In this document: positions 45,423-54,215 of the stretch, one piece after another | How positions within the stretch are numbered: position 1 is the first letter of the stretch | How the letters are laid out: each line of letters starts with the position of its first letter | Origin: Methanoregula sp. UBA154 | GTDB lineage: Archaea; Halobacteriota; Methanomicrobia; Methanomicrobiales; Methanospirillaceae | DNA length: 64,000 bases | Assembly: GCA_002502245.1 (NCBI GenBank) | Contig: DAPW01000015.1 | Coordinates: 169,333 to 233,332, forward strand | Direction of reading: 5' to 3' | Notes under the pieces: generated by a model | The model's input: the letters and a program-made list of their open reading frames with translations, nothing else | Database searches by the model: none | What the model was told of the DNA's origin: nothing | Position numbers and translations under genes: made by a program

Positions 45423-46650
45423 ATTTATCGAGAAGATGCGGAAGGCCGGGCTTGTGACCGACGTGAAGGATGAAGTATCGCCGGATATGCAGGCACCGAA
45501 GATGGCAGCGGGAACCGACCGGCTGCTGTTCTTCCACACGATCGGCGGCCACCGGGCGGTCATGAACCTCACCGCGAGCCGCAGATCCCTCGCTCTCGCC
45601 CTTGGCATTGACGAGAAGGAGATGGTAAAGATCCTTGCGGACGCGAAGTATGACGGCAAGGTTACCGAAGACGGGACGCTCCCGATGCAGAAGCCGGACC
45701 TCGCGAAGATCCCCATCATGCACCACTTCCCGAAGGATGCCGGGAAGTACCTCACCTCCGGCATCGTCTTCTCCCGCTGGGACGGCGTGGAGAATGCATC
45801 GATCCACCGGATGCAGGTGCTGGACGACCACCGCGCCGCCGCCCGCCTCGTGGAGGGCCGGCACACCCACGTGATGCTCAGAAAAGCGCTTGCACAGGGA
45901 GAGAAGCTCCCCGTCGCAGTTACCATCGGGACGCACCCGGCGGTGACCTTTGCGAGCTGCACCCGGGTACCGGACGGGTTGGAGCTCTCGTATGCCGCAG
46001 AACTGATGGGCGGTGAGCTGGTGGTGAAGCGGTGCAGCAACGGGGTGCTCGTGCCTGATGCCGAGATCGTGCTGGAAGGGTATATCACGGCCGAGCTCAC
46101 CGAGGAAGGCCCGTTCGTCGATATCACCGGGACCTATGACCCGGTCCGCATGCAGCACATCATCGAGTTCACCGGCATGTACACAAAGCCCGACTTCATC
46201 TACCACGGGATCCTCCCGGGCGGGGACGAGCACAAGATGCTGATGGGAGCGCCCTACGAGCCGAAGATCTACCGGGCCGTGGCCGGTGTGACCGAGGTCC
46301 GGAACGTTGTCCTGACAAAAGGCGGCTGCGGATACCTTCACGCGGTGATCCAGATCAGGAAGAGCACGCAGGGCGATGCGAAGAACGCGATCATGGCAGC
46401 GTTTGCCGCCCACACCTCGCTCAAGCATGTGGTCGTGGTAGACGAGGACATCGACCCGGAAGACCTGCAGGATGTCGAGTATGCGATTGCGACCCGGGTC
46501 CGGGGCGACCTCGACGTGATGGTGATCACCGGGGCCCGTGGCTCCTCCCTCGACCCCTGCCAGCTCGAGGACGGTACCAATGTAAAGATCGGTGTCGACG
46601 CGACCATGGTGCTCGGGCGCGAGGCGGACTTCTCGCGGGCAGCCTGGTGA
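45415..46650 (+). CDS. UbiD-family decarboxylase, probable anhydromevalonate phosphate decarboxylase
   Basis: A 411-residue prenyl-FMN-dependent decarboxylase. Family marks include HHFPKDAGKYLTSGI, NASIHRMQVLDDHRAAARL and DAEIVLEGYI, the last containing the conserved glutamate. In archaea a UbiD homologue converts trans-anhydromevalonate 5-phosphate to isopentenyl phosphate in the modified mevalonate pathway (known for Aeropyrum and other archaea). The adjacent aconitase-X gene encodes the preceding dehydratase, so this function is much more likely here than ubiquinone or menaquinone work; that assignment rests on context. ATG 45415 overlaps ubiX by 8 nt, and the stop overlaps the next GTG by 4 nt. 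ATG 45391 is less likely. Confidence 0.88.
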   Translation: MREFIEKMRKAGLVTDVKDEVSPDMQAPKMAAGTDRLLFFHTIGGHRAVMNLTASRRSLALALGIDEKEMVKILADAKYDGKVTEDGTLPMQKPDLAKIPIMHHFPKDAGKYLTSGIVFSRWDGVENASIHRMQVLDDHRAAARLVEGRHTHVMLRKALAQGEKLPVAVTIGTHPAVTFASCTRVPDGLELSYAAELMGGELVVKRCSNGVLVPDAEIVLEGYITAELTEEGPFVDITGTYDPVRMQHIIEFTGMYTKPDFIYHGILPGGDEHKMLMGAPYEPKIYRAVAGVTEVRNVVLTKGGCGYLHAVIQIRKSTQGDAKNAIMAAFAAHTSLKHVVVVDEDIDPEDLQDVEYAIATRVRGDLDVMVITGARGSSLDPCQLEDGTNVKIGVDATMVLGREADFSRAAW

Positions 46651-47819
46651 ACCGGATGCAGCTCGACAGGGAAGACGAACGGATCCTTGCCGGCGAGCAG
46701 GGTGAGACGAAACAGAAGATGCTCGAACTTCTCGTGGCGCTCGGCAAGGTCTTCGGTGCAGAACGGCTCGTCCCGATTACGAGTGCACAGGTGAGCGGGG
46801 CGTCCTACAAGACGATCGGTGATTACGGCCTCCAGTGGCTCAATACTCTCGATGCCAGAGCGGTCGTCCCCGCCGTTCTGAACCCGATCGGCATGCCCCG
46901 GGAACGCTGGCAGGAGATGGGGGTGAGCGAGGACTTTGCAAAGAAACAGGAGGCCGTTGTTGCCGCGTACGCCCGGCTCGGCATCAGCCTCGAATGCACC
47001 TGCACGCCGTATTACCTGCACACGACCTCCTACGGTGACCACCTCGCGTGGTCGGAGTCGTCGGCGGTCAGTTACGCAAACTCGGTCATCGGTGCCCGGA
47101 CGAACCGGGAGGGGGGGCCCGGTGCCCTTGCCGCGGCCCTCATCGGCAAAACCCCCTGCTACGGGTTCCACCTTACCGGCAACCGGAAGCCACAGGTTGT
47201 CATCGCAGTAACGGCCGGTACCGCGATGTGGTCCATTGCGGATTATGGGGCGCTCGGGTACCATGCCGGGAAACTGGTCGGGAACCGGATCCCGTACTTT
47301 ACCGGTATCCGCCCGGGACGCGACGGGCTCAAGGCCATGGGGGCTGCGATGGCCGCCACTGGTGCGGTGGCACTCTACCATGTCGAGGGCATAACCCCCG
47401 AGGCGCAGAAGAACCGGTACGATAGAACGGGTCTCGAAGCGATCCCGGTTGAGAGGGCTGAGATCTCGCGGCTCTTTGAGGAGATCCCGGTCGAGGCCGT
47501 GGCCCTCGGTTGTCCCCACTGCTCACCAGAGGAACTGGGTACCCTTGCCCGGCTCCTTGCCGGAAGGCGGGTGAAATTACCCCTGTATATTTTTGCATCA
47601 CAGGGCGTGATCGATGCCAACCGGCAGTCTGTGGACACCATCGAGAAGAGCGGGGCGAAGGTCTATGCCGATACCTGCATGGTCGTTTCGCCGGTCATGG
47701 AGCAGTATGCGGCCATCATGGTCAACAGCGGCAAGGCGCTCGCGTACGTGCCGGACATGTGCGGGGCGGTTGCCCGGATCGGGACTACGGAAGAGTGCGT
47801 GAAGGTAGCAACGGAATAG
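46647..47819 (+). CDS. Phosphomevalonate dehydratase large subunit (aconitase X family)
   Basis: A 390-residue aconitase-X catalytic subunit. It would dehydrate mevalonate 5-phosphate to trans-anhydromevalonate 5-phosphate with an iron-sulfur cluster. Recognisable segments are SAQVSGASYKTIGDYGLQWL, ECTCTPYYLH, GESSAVSYANSVIGARTNREG-like (here SESSAVSYANSVIGARTNRE), and TCMVVSP; cysteines in CTC, DTCMV and DMCG are candidates for the cluster. Start GTG 46647 overlaps the ubiD stop as GTGA. The enzyme needs a small DUF126 subunit; none is seen in the window. Confidence 0.88.
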   Translation: MNRMQLDREDERILAGEQGETKQKMLELLVALGKVFGAERLVPITSAQVSGASYKTIGDYGLQWLNTLDARAVVPAVLNPIGMPRERWQEMGVSEDFAKKQEAVVAAYARLGISLECTCTPYYLHTTSYGDHLAWSESSAVSYANSVIGARTNREGGPGALAAALIGKTPCYGFHLTGNRKPQVVIAVTAGTAMWSIADYGALGYHAGKLVGNRIPYFTGIRPGRDGLKAMGAAMAATGAVALYHVEGITPEAQKNRYDRTGLEAIPVERAEISRLFEEIPVEAVALGCPHCSPEELGTLARLLAGRRVKLPLYIFASQGVIDANRQSVDTIEKSGAKVYADTCMVVSPVMEQYAAIMVNSGKALAYVPDMCGAVARIGTTEECVKVATE

Positions 47820-48173
47820 ATCTGCCCGAGCTCCCTCCGTTATCCGCTTGCGTGCAGCCGGACCTGGTTTTTCGTCCTTATGTCTCGGACAGGGCACAGC
47901 CCTCCGGGATCGGATGCAACGGCACTGTTCCGCGTGATCCCGCTGCCCTGCTGTGCCACCTGTGCCCGGACCGCGTGCGGGTGTGCGAATTCCGTATCCT
48001 GTTTTGCACGGGAACAGCACATCCGGCTGCTCCACCTCTGCAGGCACTTCTCCCGTCCTGCCGATACCAATGTACCGTCGGAAAACGAGCCCACCGCCGG
48101 GCAGATCATTGTCCGATCCCTTCTCTCCCAGGCACCTGCCGGCATGATTCCGTACCCAAAAAAAAGTACGTAT
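47820..48173. other. Region between the aconitase X gene and the 109-residue protein gene
   Basis: A plus-strand frame at 47880-48224 (114 codons, start ATG) gives a Cys-rich peptide (for example CCATCARTACGC near its start). It has no ribosome binding site and its end overlaps the minus gene, so it is doubtful as a gene. No DUF126 small subunit gene is present here. No repeat is seen. Confidence 0.35.
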
Positions 48174-48503
48174 TCACGGAAGCGACAGGAGTATCTTTTT
48201 GATCCCGGCGACCGCCTCCGGTGACGGATTGTGGCCCGGACGGACTCCTTCGCCATAGGACAGGATTTTTTGAACTGTATCCATGGTGATGGTACCGAAG
48301 GGTATTGCGTCCCACGACTTCTGGTCGATGGTGTTCCACGTGCACTGCAGCAGGTGTCCCAGAACCTGGATCTCATCCTCCTTCAGCGACTTCCATGCCG
48401 GGCCAAGGTTCTGCTGCATCAGTTTTATCCCGTGTTCCACCCTTTTTTCACGGTGAACGTGATACAGCCGCCGGCCCACTTCCGCTTTCGTTACATCCGG
48501 CAT
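48174..48503 (-). CDS. 109-residue helical protein, paralogue of 48688-49017
   Basis: A soluble, mostly helical protein of 109 residues: DVTKAEVGRRLYHVHREKRV, then LGPAWKSLKEDEIQVLGHLL, then a mid-protein W-rich stretch. It is clearly related to the divergent neighbour, which has the same length and matching positions: GRRLYHVHREKRVE / GRRIFQIHKERAVE, W in LGPAWKSL / LGSDWDLF, and SWDAIPFGTIT / VWEQSVFTRLT. No known domain. Of two candidate starts the second (ATG 48503) is preferred because GGGAGGGAGAG precedes it and it matches the paralogue N terminus (MPDVT / MPGVT). It could be a regulator or a partner of the other. Confidence 0.72.
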   Translation of the reverse strand: MPDVTKAEVGRRLYHVHREKRVEHGIKLMQQNLGPAWKSLKEDEIQVLGHLLQCTWNTIDQKSWDAIPFGTITMDTVQKILSYGEGVRPGHNPSPEAVAGIKKILLSLP

Positions 48504-48687
48504 TTTCTCTCCCTCCCGCATATCCCCGCGGGGATGATGAAGAATCCCTCTCTATACCTATATCTTTTCCGGAAGAGAGGTGTGCGTAAACCGCTTACCG
48601 GTGCAATCAGATTCCGGAACCTGCCAGACACGCGTTCGAAAGAAAAGTATTTAAGCCGGATTTATAGATCTTCCACACAGGTGAAGT
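48504..48687. promoter_or_regulatory. Divergent promoter region of the 109-residue paralogues
   Basis: For the plus gene, AGTATTTAAG (48646-48655) is a TATA box with a short leader holding AGGTGA at 48679-48684. For the minus gene, GATATAGG (48557-48564) is a weaker TATA-like sequence. Both promoters fit in 184 nt, so joint regulation is likely. Confidence 0.45.
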
Positions 48688-49017
48688 ATGCCCGGTGTGA
48701 CCAATGACGAGCGGGGGAGAAGGATATTCCAGATACACAAGGAGAGAGCGGTTGAGACTGCCATTGCAAAGATTCGTCAGAGTCTCGGATCCGACTGGGA
48801 TCTGTTCTCCCAACAGGAGATCCAGACCCTTCATTCCATCCTGGGGGAAGCGTGGGTTTCCATCGAGCGGTCTGTCTGGGAACAATCTGTGTTCACCCGG
48901 CTTACCAGAGCGGATCTTGAAGAAATTATACGGATAGGAAATGACGTACAGAGCAAAAAAATACGTGAAGAGACTGCAATCGGGGAGATCGGCAGGATCC
49001 TGAAGGGATCCATATGA
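48688..49017 (+). CDS. 109-residue helical protein, paralogue of 48174-48503
   Basis: Same length and same family as the divergent minus-strand gene, with GRRIFQIHKERAVETAIAKI near the N terminus and a conserved Trp about residue 36. It is soluble and lacks cysteines and membrane helices. The sequence after residue 60 diverges more. The C terminus, KIREETAIGEIGRILKGS, matches PEAVAGIKKILLSLP of the paralogue in its hydrophobic pattern. No function is known. TATA box and AGGTGA precede ATG 48688. It converges with the ATP synthase operon, whose last gene ends 37 nt away. Confidence 0.75.
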   Translation: MPGVTNDERGRRIFQIHKERAVETAIAKIRQSLGSDWDLFSQQEIQTLHSILGEAWVSIERSVWEQSVFTRLTRADLEEIIRIGNDVQSKKIREETAIGEIGRILKGSI

Positions 49018-49053
49018 AGGTGAGAAACGCGGGGAGCGGTCCGCTTTCCGCGT

Positions 49054-49698
49054 TCAGGGATGTGCCTTCTTTTTCTTTCGCTCGATAATTTTTTTCACCT
49101 TTTTCAACCGGAACAGGTCTTCGCGCTCGCGCTCATCAATGGTGTTCTCGATATATTTTGCCTGTTTTTTCAGTTCCGGGATGAGCACCTGCTCCAGCGC
49201 GTTCACTCTCCTCCGGGTCATCTGGATCTCTCCGCCGAGCCGCTTTAACGCGGTCTCCGTCTCTGCAAGACCGATGATCAGGTCCAGTTCCATCTCAAAC
49301 TTTTCTGCGGTTTCATCAATCCTCCCGCTTACCCCGATGATACTGTACCCCCGCTCGAGAACGCTCTTTGAAACCCTCTTCTTCTCGATGACCGGAACAG
49401 GGACCCCCATGATATTTTTCCCCTTGATATCGAGTAACAGTCCTTTCCGTGTAGCAAACGACGCTGACTTCAAGGTAACCGAATCGTCAACGGCAAGAGC
49501 GGTCAGGAGTGAATGTTGTGCCAGATCAGCCACTATCTCCAGGTCTTCCCGCGATTTTGAGACGGATTCCAGGATATGGAAAAATTCCTGGATCAGGGCA
49601 TCCATCTTCTGGCGCAGGAGATCCCGCCCCTGCTCTGCAAGCCGTATCTGTGCGTTCTTCTTGATGAGCTCCATTCGTGTGGGATTTACCTGCTCCAT
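49054..49698 (-). CDS. atpD: A-type ATP synthase subunit D
   Basis: The 214-residue central-stalk subunit, a long coiled coil that turns inside the A1 head. The pattern VNPTRMELIKKNAQIRLAEQGRDLL at the N terminus and RRVNALEQVLIPELKKQAKYIENTIDEREREDLFRLK at the end is typical of V/A-type D subunits, with the coiled-coil arms at both ends and a globular middle. It begins 3 nt after the subunit B stop, in the same operon, and is the last gene of it; a G subunit gene, found after D in some methanogens, is not seen. Confidence 0.94.
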   Translation of the reverse strand: MEQVNPTRMELIKKNAQIRLAEQGRDLLRQKMDALIQEFFHILESVSKSREDLEIVADLAQHSLLTALAVDDSVTLKSASFATRKGLLLDIKGKNIMGVPVPVIEKKRVSKSVLERGYSIIGVSGRIDETAEKFEMELDLIIGLAETETALKRLGGEIQMTRRRVNALEQVLIPELKKQAKYIENTIDEREREDLFRLKKVKKIIERKKKKAHP

Positions 49699-49701
49699 GG
49701 C

Positions 49702-51099
49702 CTATCCCTTTCTGTATGCCGGATGATATTTCCTGATATAGTCCAGTTTTATCCGTTTCAGTTCGTCTTCCGGGAGCATGGACAGGAGGTCCCAGCCGAT
49801 CTCCAGCGTCCGTTCCAGGCTCCGGTCCTCATCCCCCTGCGTGATGAACTTTTTCTCGAGCTCGTCTGCAAATTTCAGGTACTTCTTGTCCAGTTCGGTC
49901 AGCGCCTCCTCCCCGACGATCGCAACCAGCCGCCGGAGGTCTCTGCCATAGGCATAGGAAGCATAGAGCTGATCAGCCACGTTCCGGTGGTCTTCGCGGG
50001 TTTTTCCCGGGCCGATGCCGAGGTTCATCAGCCGTGACAGGCAGGGAAGGATATCGATGGGCGGGTCCGCCCCTCTCCGGTAGAGGTCCCGTGAGAGCAC
50101 GATCTGCCCTTCCGTGATATAACCGGTGAGATCCGGCACCGGATGCGTGATATCGTCGTCGGGCATGGTAAGGATGGGGAGCTGGGTGATCGACCCGCTC
50201 TTCCCCTTGATCCTTCCTGCACGTTCATAGATCGTTGCAAGATCCGTGTACATATACCCGGGATATCCTCTCCGGCCGGGAACCTCCTCCCGTGCCGTGG
50301 AAATCTCCCGCAATGCCTCACAGTAGTTGATCATGTCTGTCAGGATCACGAGGACGTGGAGGTTGTGGGTGAACGCCAGGTATTCTGCGACCGTCAGGGC
50401 ACACCGGGGGGTGGCAAGCCTCTCGATCGTCGGGTCATCGGCAAGGTTCATGAAAAAGACCACGCGCTCAAGGGCACCGGTCCGTTCAAAATCACTCATG
50501 AAGTATGATGCCTCCTTATACGTGATACCCATGGCAACAAAGACCACCGCAAAGTTCTCCCCCTCCCCACGCACTTTTGCCTGGCGGGCGATCTGGGCAG
50601 CCAGCTTGTTTGCGGGCAGACCTGCCCCCGAGAAGATCGGGAGTTTCTGGCCACGGACAAGGGTGTTTAAGGCATCGATGGCCGACATGCCGGTCTGGAT
50701 GAAGTCGGCAGGCTTGTCCCGGGCATACGGGTTGATCGGCATCCCGTTGATGTCCAGGCTCGCCTCCTGGATGACTTCAGGACCCCCGTCACGGGGTTTT
50801 CCCACCCCGTTGAAGATCCTCCCGAGCATGTCGATGGAGACATCCACTTTTGGCGGTTCTCCGGTGAACCTCACCCGCGTCTCCAGATTGTCGATCCCGC
50901 TGGTACCCTCAAAAACCTGGATGACCGCGAGATCCTTGGAGACATCGAGCACCTGCCCGGTCCTCTCCTCCCCGTTGGGGAGGGTGATTTGTGCGATCTC
51001 CCCGAAGGTTACTCCCTTGACCGCCTGGACAAAGATCAGGGGTCCCGAGACATAGCTGACGGTCTTACACTCTTTTGTCAGCAGGCTGACCGGTTTCAT
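49702..51099 (-). CDS. atpB: A-type ATP synthase subunit B
   Basis: The 465-residue non-catalytic subunit of the A3B3 head. It has the same fold as subunit A but a degenerate P-loop, here IFSGAGLPANKLAAQIARQAK, without GKT, so it binds nucleotide without turnover. Further marks: VFVAMGITYKEASYFM and SGSITQLPILTMPDDDITHP. The ATG at 51099 overlaps the stop of atpA as ATGA, so A and B are translationally coupled, which favours equal amounts. Confidence 0.95.
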   Translation of the reverse strand: MKPVSLLTKECKTVSYVSGPLIFVQAVKGVTFGEIAQITLPNGEERTGQVLDVSKDLAVIQVFEGTSGIDNLETRVRFTGEPPKVDVSIDMLGRIFNGVGKPRDGGPEVIQEASLDINGMPINPYARDKPADFIQTGMSAIDALNTLVRGQKLPIFSGAGLPANKLAAQIARQAKVRGEGENFAVVFVAMGITYKEASYFMSDFERTGALERVVFFMNLADDPTIERLATPRCALTVAEYLAFTHNLHVLVILTDMINYCEALREISTAREEVPGRRGYPGYMYTDLATIYERAGRIKGKSGSITQLPILTMPDDDITHPVPDLTGYITEGQIVLSRDLYRRGADPPIDILPCLSRLMNLGIGPGKTREDHRNVADQLYASYAYGRDLRRLVAIVGEEALTELDKKYLKFADELEKKFITQGDEDRSLERTLEIGWDLLSMLPEDELKRIKLDYIRKYHPAYRKG

Positions 51100-52835
51100 C
51101 GCTCTACCTCCATGGCCGCAACTTTTTTATCGATCTCACCGATGATGCTCCTGATCTTCTCCACGTCTTTTAGTTCCTTCATCCTCCCGATCTCGGCCTT
51201 CAGCGGAAGTTTCAGGATCTTATTCAGGGCGATCCCCTTGATCATCGCATCGCTGATGCGTTCATAGAAGGTGAGGATAACCTTGAGCATCCAGTACTGC
51301 TTATCGAGCGGGCAGAAGCTGTCGACCTCGTGGTAGGCACTCTGCTGCAGGAAATCCTCCCGGATCATCCTTGTCACTTCCAGGATTGCCTTCTCGCTCT
51401 CGGGCAGGGCATCGGGCCCGACCAGCTGGACGATCTCCTGGAGTTCAACCTCTTTTTGCAGGAGATACATGGTCTTGTCCCGCATCTCTTTCCAGTCCGG
51501 AAAACCGCTCTTTACAAACCATTCCTGGATGCTGTCCAGATAGAGGGAGTAACTTTTTATCCAGTTCACCGAAGGGAAATGCCGCCGGTAGGCGAGGCTC
51601 GTGTCCAGTGCCCAGAACGTTCCGGCAATCCGCAGGGTATTCTGGGTGATAGGCTCTGAGAAATCTCCGCCGGGGGGTGATACCGCACCGACGATCGTTA
51701 CCGATCCAAACCGCTCGTCCGCTCCAAGGCAGACAACCCGCCCCGCCCGTTCATAGAATGCCGCAAGTCTCGTTGCAAGGTACGCGGGGTACCCTTCCTC
51801 TCCCGGCATCTCTTCCAGTCTGCCCGAGACTTCGCGCAACGCCTCCCCCCACCGTGACGTGGAATCGGCCATCAGGGCAACGTCGTACCCCATGTCCCGG
51901 TAGTACTCTGCCATCGTGATCCCCGTATAGATCGACGCCTCCCGTGCAGCGACCGGCATATTTGAGGTGTTTGCGATGAGGATGGTCCGCTGCATCAGGG
52001 GCATCTTTGTCCGGGGATCCACCAGCTCCGGGAATTCGGAGAGGACATCGGTCATCTCGTTCCCCCGCTCCCCGCAGCCGATATAGACCACGATCTGGGT
52101 GTCCGACCATTTTGCAAGGGTCTGCTCTGCAACCGTCTTGCCGGTGCCAAAACCGCCGGGGATCATGGCAGTCCCGCCTTTTGCTACCGGGAACATGGTG
52201 TCAAAAATCCTCTGCCCGGTAACAAGGAGCAGGTGCGGGTCCTGCTTTGTCTTATAGGGTCTTCCCCGTCGTACGGGCCATTTCTGCATCATCGTGATCG
52301 GGGTGTTATCCTCAAGGGTGCAGACCGGGTCCTCGACCCTGAACGAACCGCTGCGGATCTCCCGGATGGTTCCTGAGATTGCGGGGGGGACAAGGATCCG
52401 GTGCTCGATATGGTACTCCATCACGGTACCCAGTATATTCCCTCCGGTGACATGGTCGCCCGTTCCGGCAATGGCGGTAAACTCCCACTTCTTCTCCTTA
52501 TCAATCCCCGGAACAGAGATGCCCCGTGAGATAAAACTGCCACTCCTCTCGACCAGTTTCGGCAGCGGCCTCTGGATGCCGTCATAAATTGAAGAGAGCA
52601 GTCCGGGACCAAGTTCCACGGAAAGCGGCGTTCCCGTGTTCAGCACCCGCTCACCGATCTTTAATCCCGTGGTGTCCTCATAGACCTGGACAACCGCCGT
52701 TTCCCCGTCGAGGCGGATGATCTCTCCGTTTAACTCTTCAGCGCCAACCTTCACCACATCATACATTTTCGATCCTTTCATGTGATCTGAAAGGACTACC
52801 GGACCAGAAATCCTTGAAATAAATCCCGCAATCAT
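51096..52835 (-). CDS. atpA: A-type ATP synthase catalytic subunit A
   Basis: The 579-residue catalytic subunit. The P-loop GGFGTGKT (about 228-235) has Thr where most archaeal A subunits have Ser (GPFGSGKT), a mild variant. The non-homologous bulge specific to V/A-type ATPases (about 110-190) is present, as is SSRWGEALREVSGRLEEMPGEEGYPAYL with the arginine finger region. ATG 52835 follows the AtpF gene by 5 nt. No intein is present, in contrast to some archaeal atpA genes. Confidence 0.96.
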   Translation of the reverse strand: MIAGFISRISGPVVLSDHMKGSKMYDVVKVGAEELNGEIIRLDGETAVVQVYEDTTGLKIGERVLNTGTPLSVELGPGLLSSIYDGIQRPLPKLVERSGSFISRGISVPGIDKEKKWEFTAIAGTGDHVTGGNILGTVMEYHIEHRILVPPAISGTIREIRSGSFRVEDPVCTLEDNTPITMMQKWPVRRGRPYKTKQDPHLLLVTGQRIFDTMFPVAKGGTAMIPGGFGTGKTVAEQTLAKWSDTQIVVYIGCGERGNEMTDVLSEFPELVDPRTKMPLMQRTILIANTSNMPVAAREASIYTGITMAEYYRDMGYDVALMADSTSRWGEALREVSGRLEEMPGEEGYPAYLATRLAAFYERAGRVVCLGADERFGSVTIVGAVSPPGGDFSEPITQNTLRIAGTFWALDTSLAYRRHFPSVNWIKSYSLYLDSIQEWFVKSGFPDWKEMRDKTMYLLQKEVELQEIVQLVGPDALPESEKAILEVTRMIREDFLQQSAYHEVDSFCPLDKQYWMLKVILTFYERISDAMIKGIALNKILKLPLKAEIGRMKELKDVEKIRSIIGEIDKKVAAMEVER

Positions 52836-52840
52836 GACCC

Positions 52841-53161
52841 CTATCTCCTGATAACGATGTTATACCCGATCGCCCTCTGGAGCAACCGCTCAATGTAACT
52901 TGTTCTGCTGATGCCCTTCAGCCGGGAAGGGATGGGAATGATGATCGGCCTGTATGTTTTGTCGATCTTTTCCATCAGTTTGTCGTCCAGCACGGCCATC
53001 AGGTCCTGACTGATAGCAATGATCCCCGTATCGTCCTTGTAAATCAGCGGTGGAATGATCTTTTTTGCCTCCTCCAGAGTCGATGCCTCCAGCACATCCA
53101 CGCCTGCCAGACGGAATCCCGGTGCCGAATCCGGATCCGTGACGACGATAAACTTATACAT
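52841..53161 (-). CDS. atpF: A-type ATP synthase subunit F
   Basis: A 106-residue Rossmann-like stalk subunit. FIVVTDPDSAPGFRLAGVDV and GIIAISQDLMAVLDDKLMEKI match subunit F. The gene overlaps atpC by 8 nt at its start and leads into atpA, standard operon order. Confidence 0.92.
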   Translation of the reverse strand: MYKFIVVTDPDSAPGFRLAGVDVLEASTLEEAKKIIPPLIYKDDTGIIAISQDLMAVLDDKLMEKIDKTYRPIIIPIPSRLKGISRTSYIERLLQRAIGYNIVIRR

Positions 53162-54215
53162 AGATCAACTCCTCCCGGATCTCTTTTTCGGGAACGTCAG
53201 CGGTCTTGGACCGTGCTATGATCCTGATATTGGTGATCTCGTTCTGTTTTGCCCAGATGTACCCAATCGGGATGGCGATACTCAGGGGATCACCAAGGAA
53301 CTGGTTTTTTCCCCGTGTTATCAGATATTTCTCAAGGTCTTTTTCCAGTACGGATATTTTCTGTGCCTTCAGGATCTCCTCGGGCACCCGGGAGAGAAAC
53401 GCATAGGGCGTTGTCTCAAGGAGTTTGATTGCCCCGGCAAACGTCCCGGTCTTCACCATGGAAAGCAGCTTCTCGGTATTGAGGGATATCCCCTCATCGA
53501 TCAGGTAATCCTTTGCCTCCTCAACATCGATTTTATCCCGTATCATCCGGAAAACGTTCTTGATATTGGTCACATCGATCTCCGTCATGATCATCTCCCG
53601 GACGAGACCGTCGTCATAACTCCCTTCCTTCACCGCTTTCAGGGCATTTTTGTAATAAAAGCGGTCAAGGGCATACTCGAGGAGGCCAAGATCCCGCTTC
53701 TCGGAGTATTCCTTAAAGTTCCGGGTCAGTGGCTTTGCATAGCTGATCCCCCACGTTGCGAGCAGATCGATGACTGCCTTGACATCCGGTTGTTTGACCA
53801 GCTCGATCATCGTGGTTTCATCCAGTTCCCCGGCCGGTATAAGGCACTCGAGGATTTCTGCCGATGGAATGTGGATGTTCTTTCCCCGGAGGATTGTTTT
53901 GATGTTCTGGATATCCCACCTGCCAAGGAGGATTTTTAAGTACTTCTCGGACTCATCCCCTTTCATGAACCGATAAATTTTCCTGAATGAATTGATAAAA
54001 TCCTTCCGGAGCGCAACCTCGATGCACAGGATCCCGGAATACTGGATACTTGCTTTTTCGATCTCTTCTTTATAGGCCGTGGTTCCCAGCTCAATAATTA
54101 TCGACTCTATGTCTGGTTTGTGAATCAGGGTTTCAAATACCGTGGGGTCGAGCAGACGGCTCTTCATGCCTTTTATCCGTGCATTGATATATTCAAGTTC
54201 CACCCGTACCACCAT
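53154..54215 (-). CDS. atpC: A-type ATP synthase subunit C
   Basis: The 353-residue funnel-shaped subunit (V-ATPase d homologue) linking the central stalk to the c-ring. ARIKGMKSRLLD is at the N terminus, and three repeated helical domains follow. The frame is open to ATG 54233, but ATG 54215 gives the usual short lead before ARIKGMKSRLL. The gene overlaps the end of atpE by 23 nt, so translation is coupled. The assignment rests on operon position and length as well as sequence. Confidence 0.88.
   Translation of the reverse strand: MVVRVELEYINARIKGMKSRLLDPTVFETLIHKPDIESIIIELGTTAYKEEIEKASIQYSGILCIEVALRKDFINSFRKIYRFMKGDESEKYLKILLGRWDIQNIKTILRGKNIHIPSAEILECLIPAGELDETTMIELVKQPDVKAVIDLLATWGISYAKPLTRNFKEYSEKRDLGLLEYALDRFYYKNALKAVKEGSYDDGLVREMIMTEIDVTNIKNVFRMIRDKIDVEEAKDYLIDEGISLNTEKLLSMVKTGTFAGAIKLLETTPYAFLSRVPEEILKAQKISVLEKDLEKYLITRGKNQFLGDPLSIAIPIGYIWAKQNEITNIRIIARSKTADVPEKEIREELIYV

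Noticed and set aside
47880..48224. 114-codon Cys-rich plus-strand frame
   Set aside because: No ribosome binding site and overlap with the supported minus-strand gene; kept only as a remark in the regional entry.
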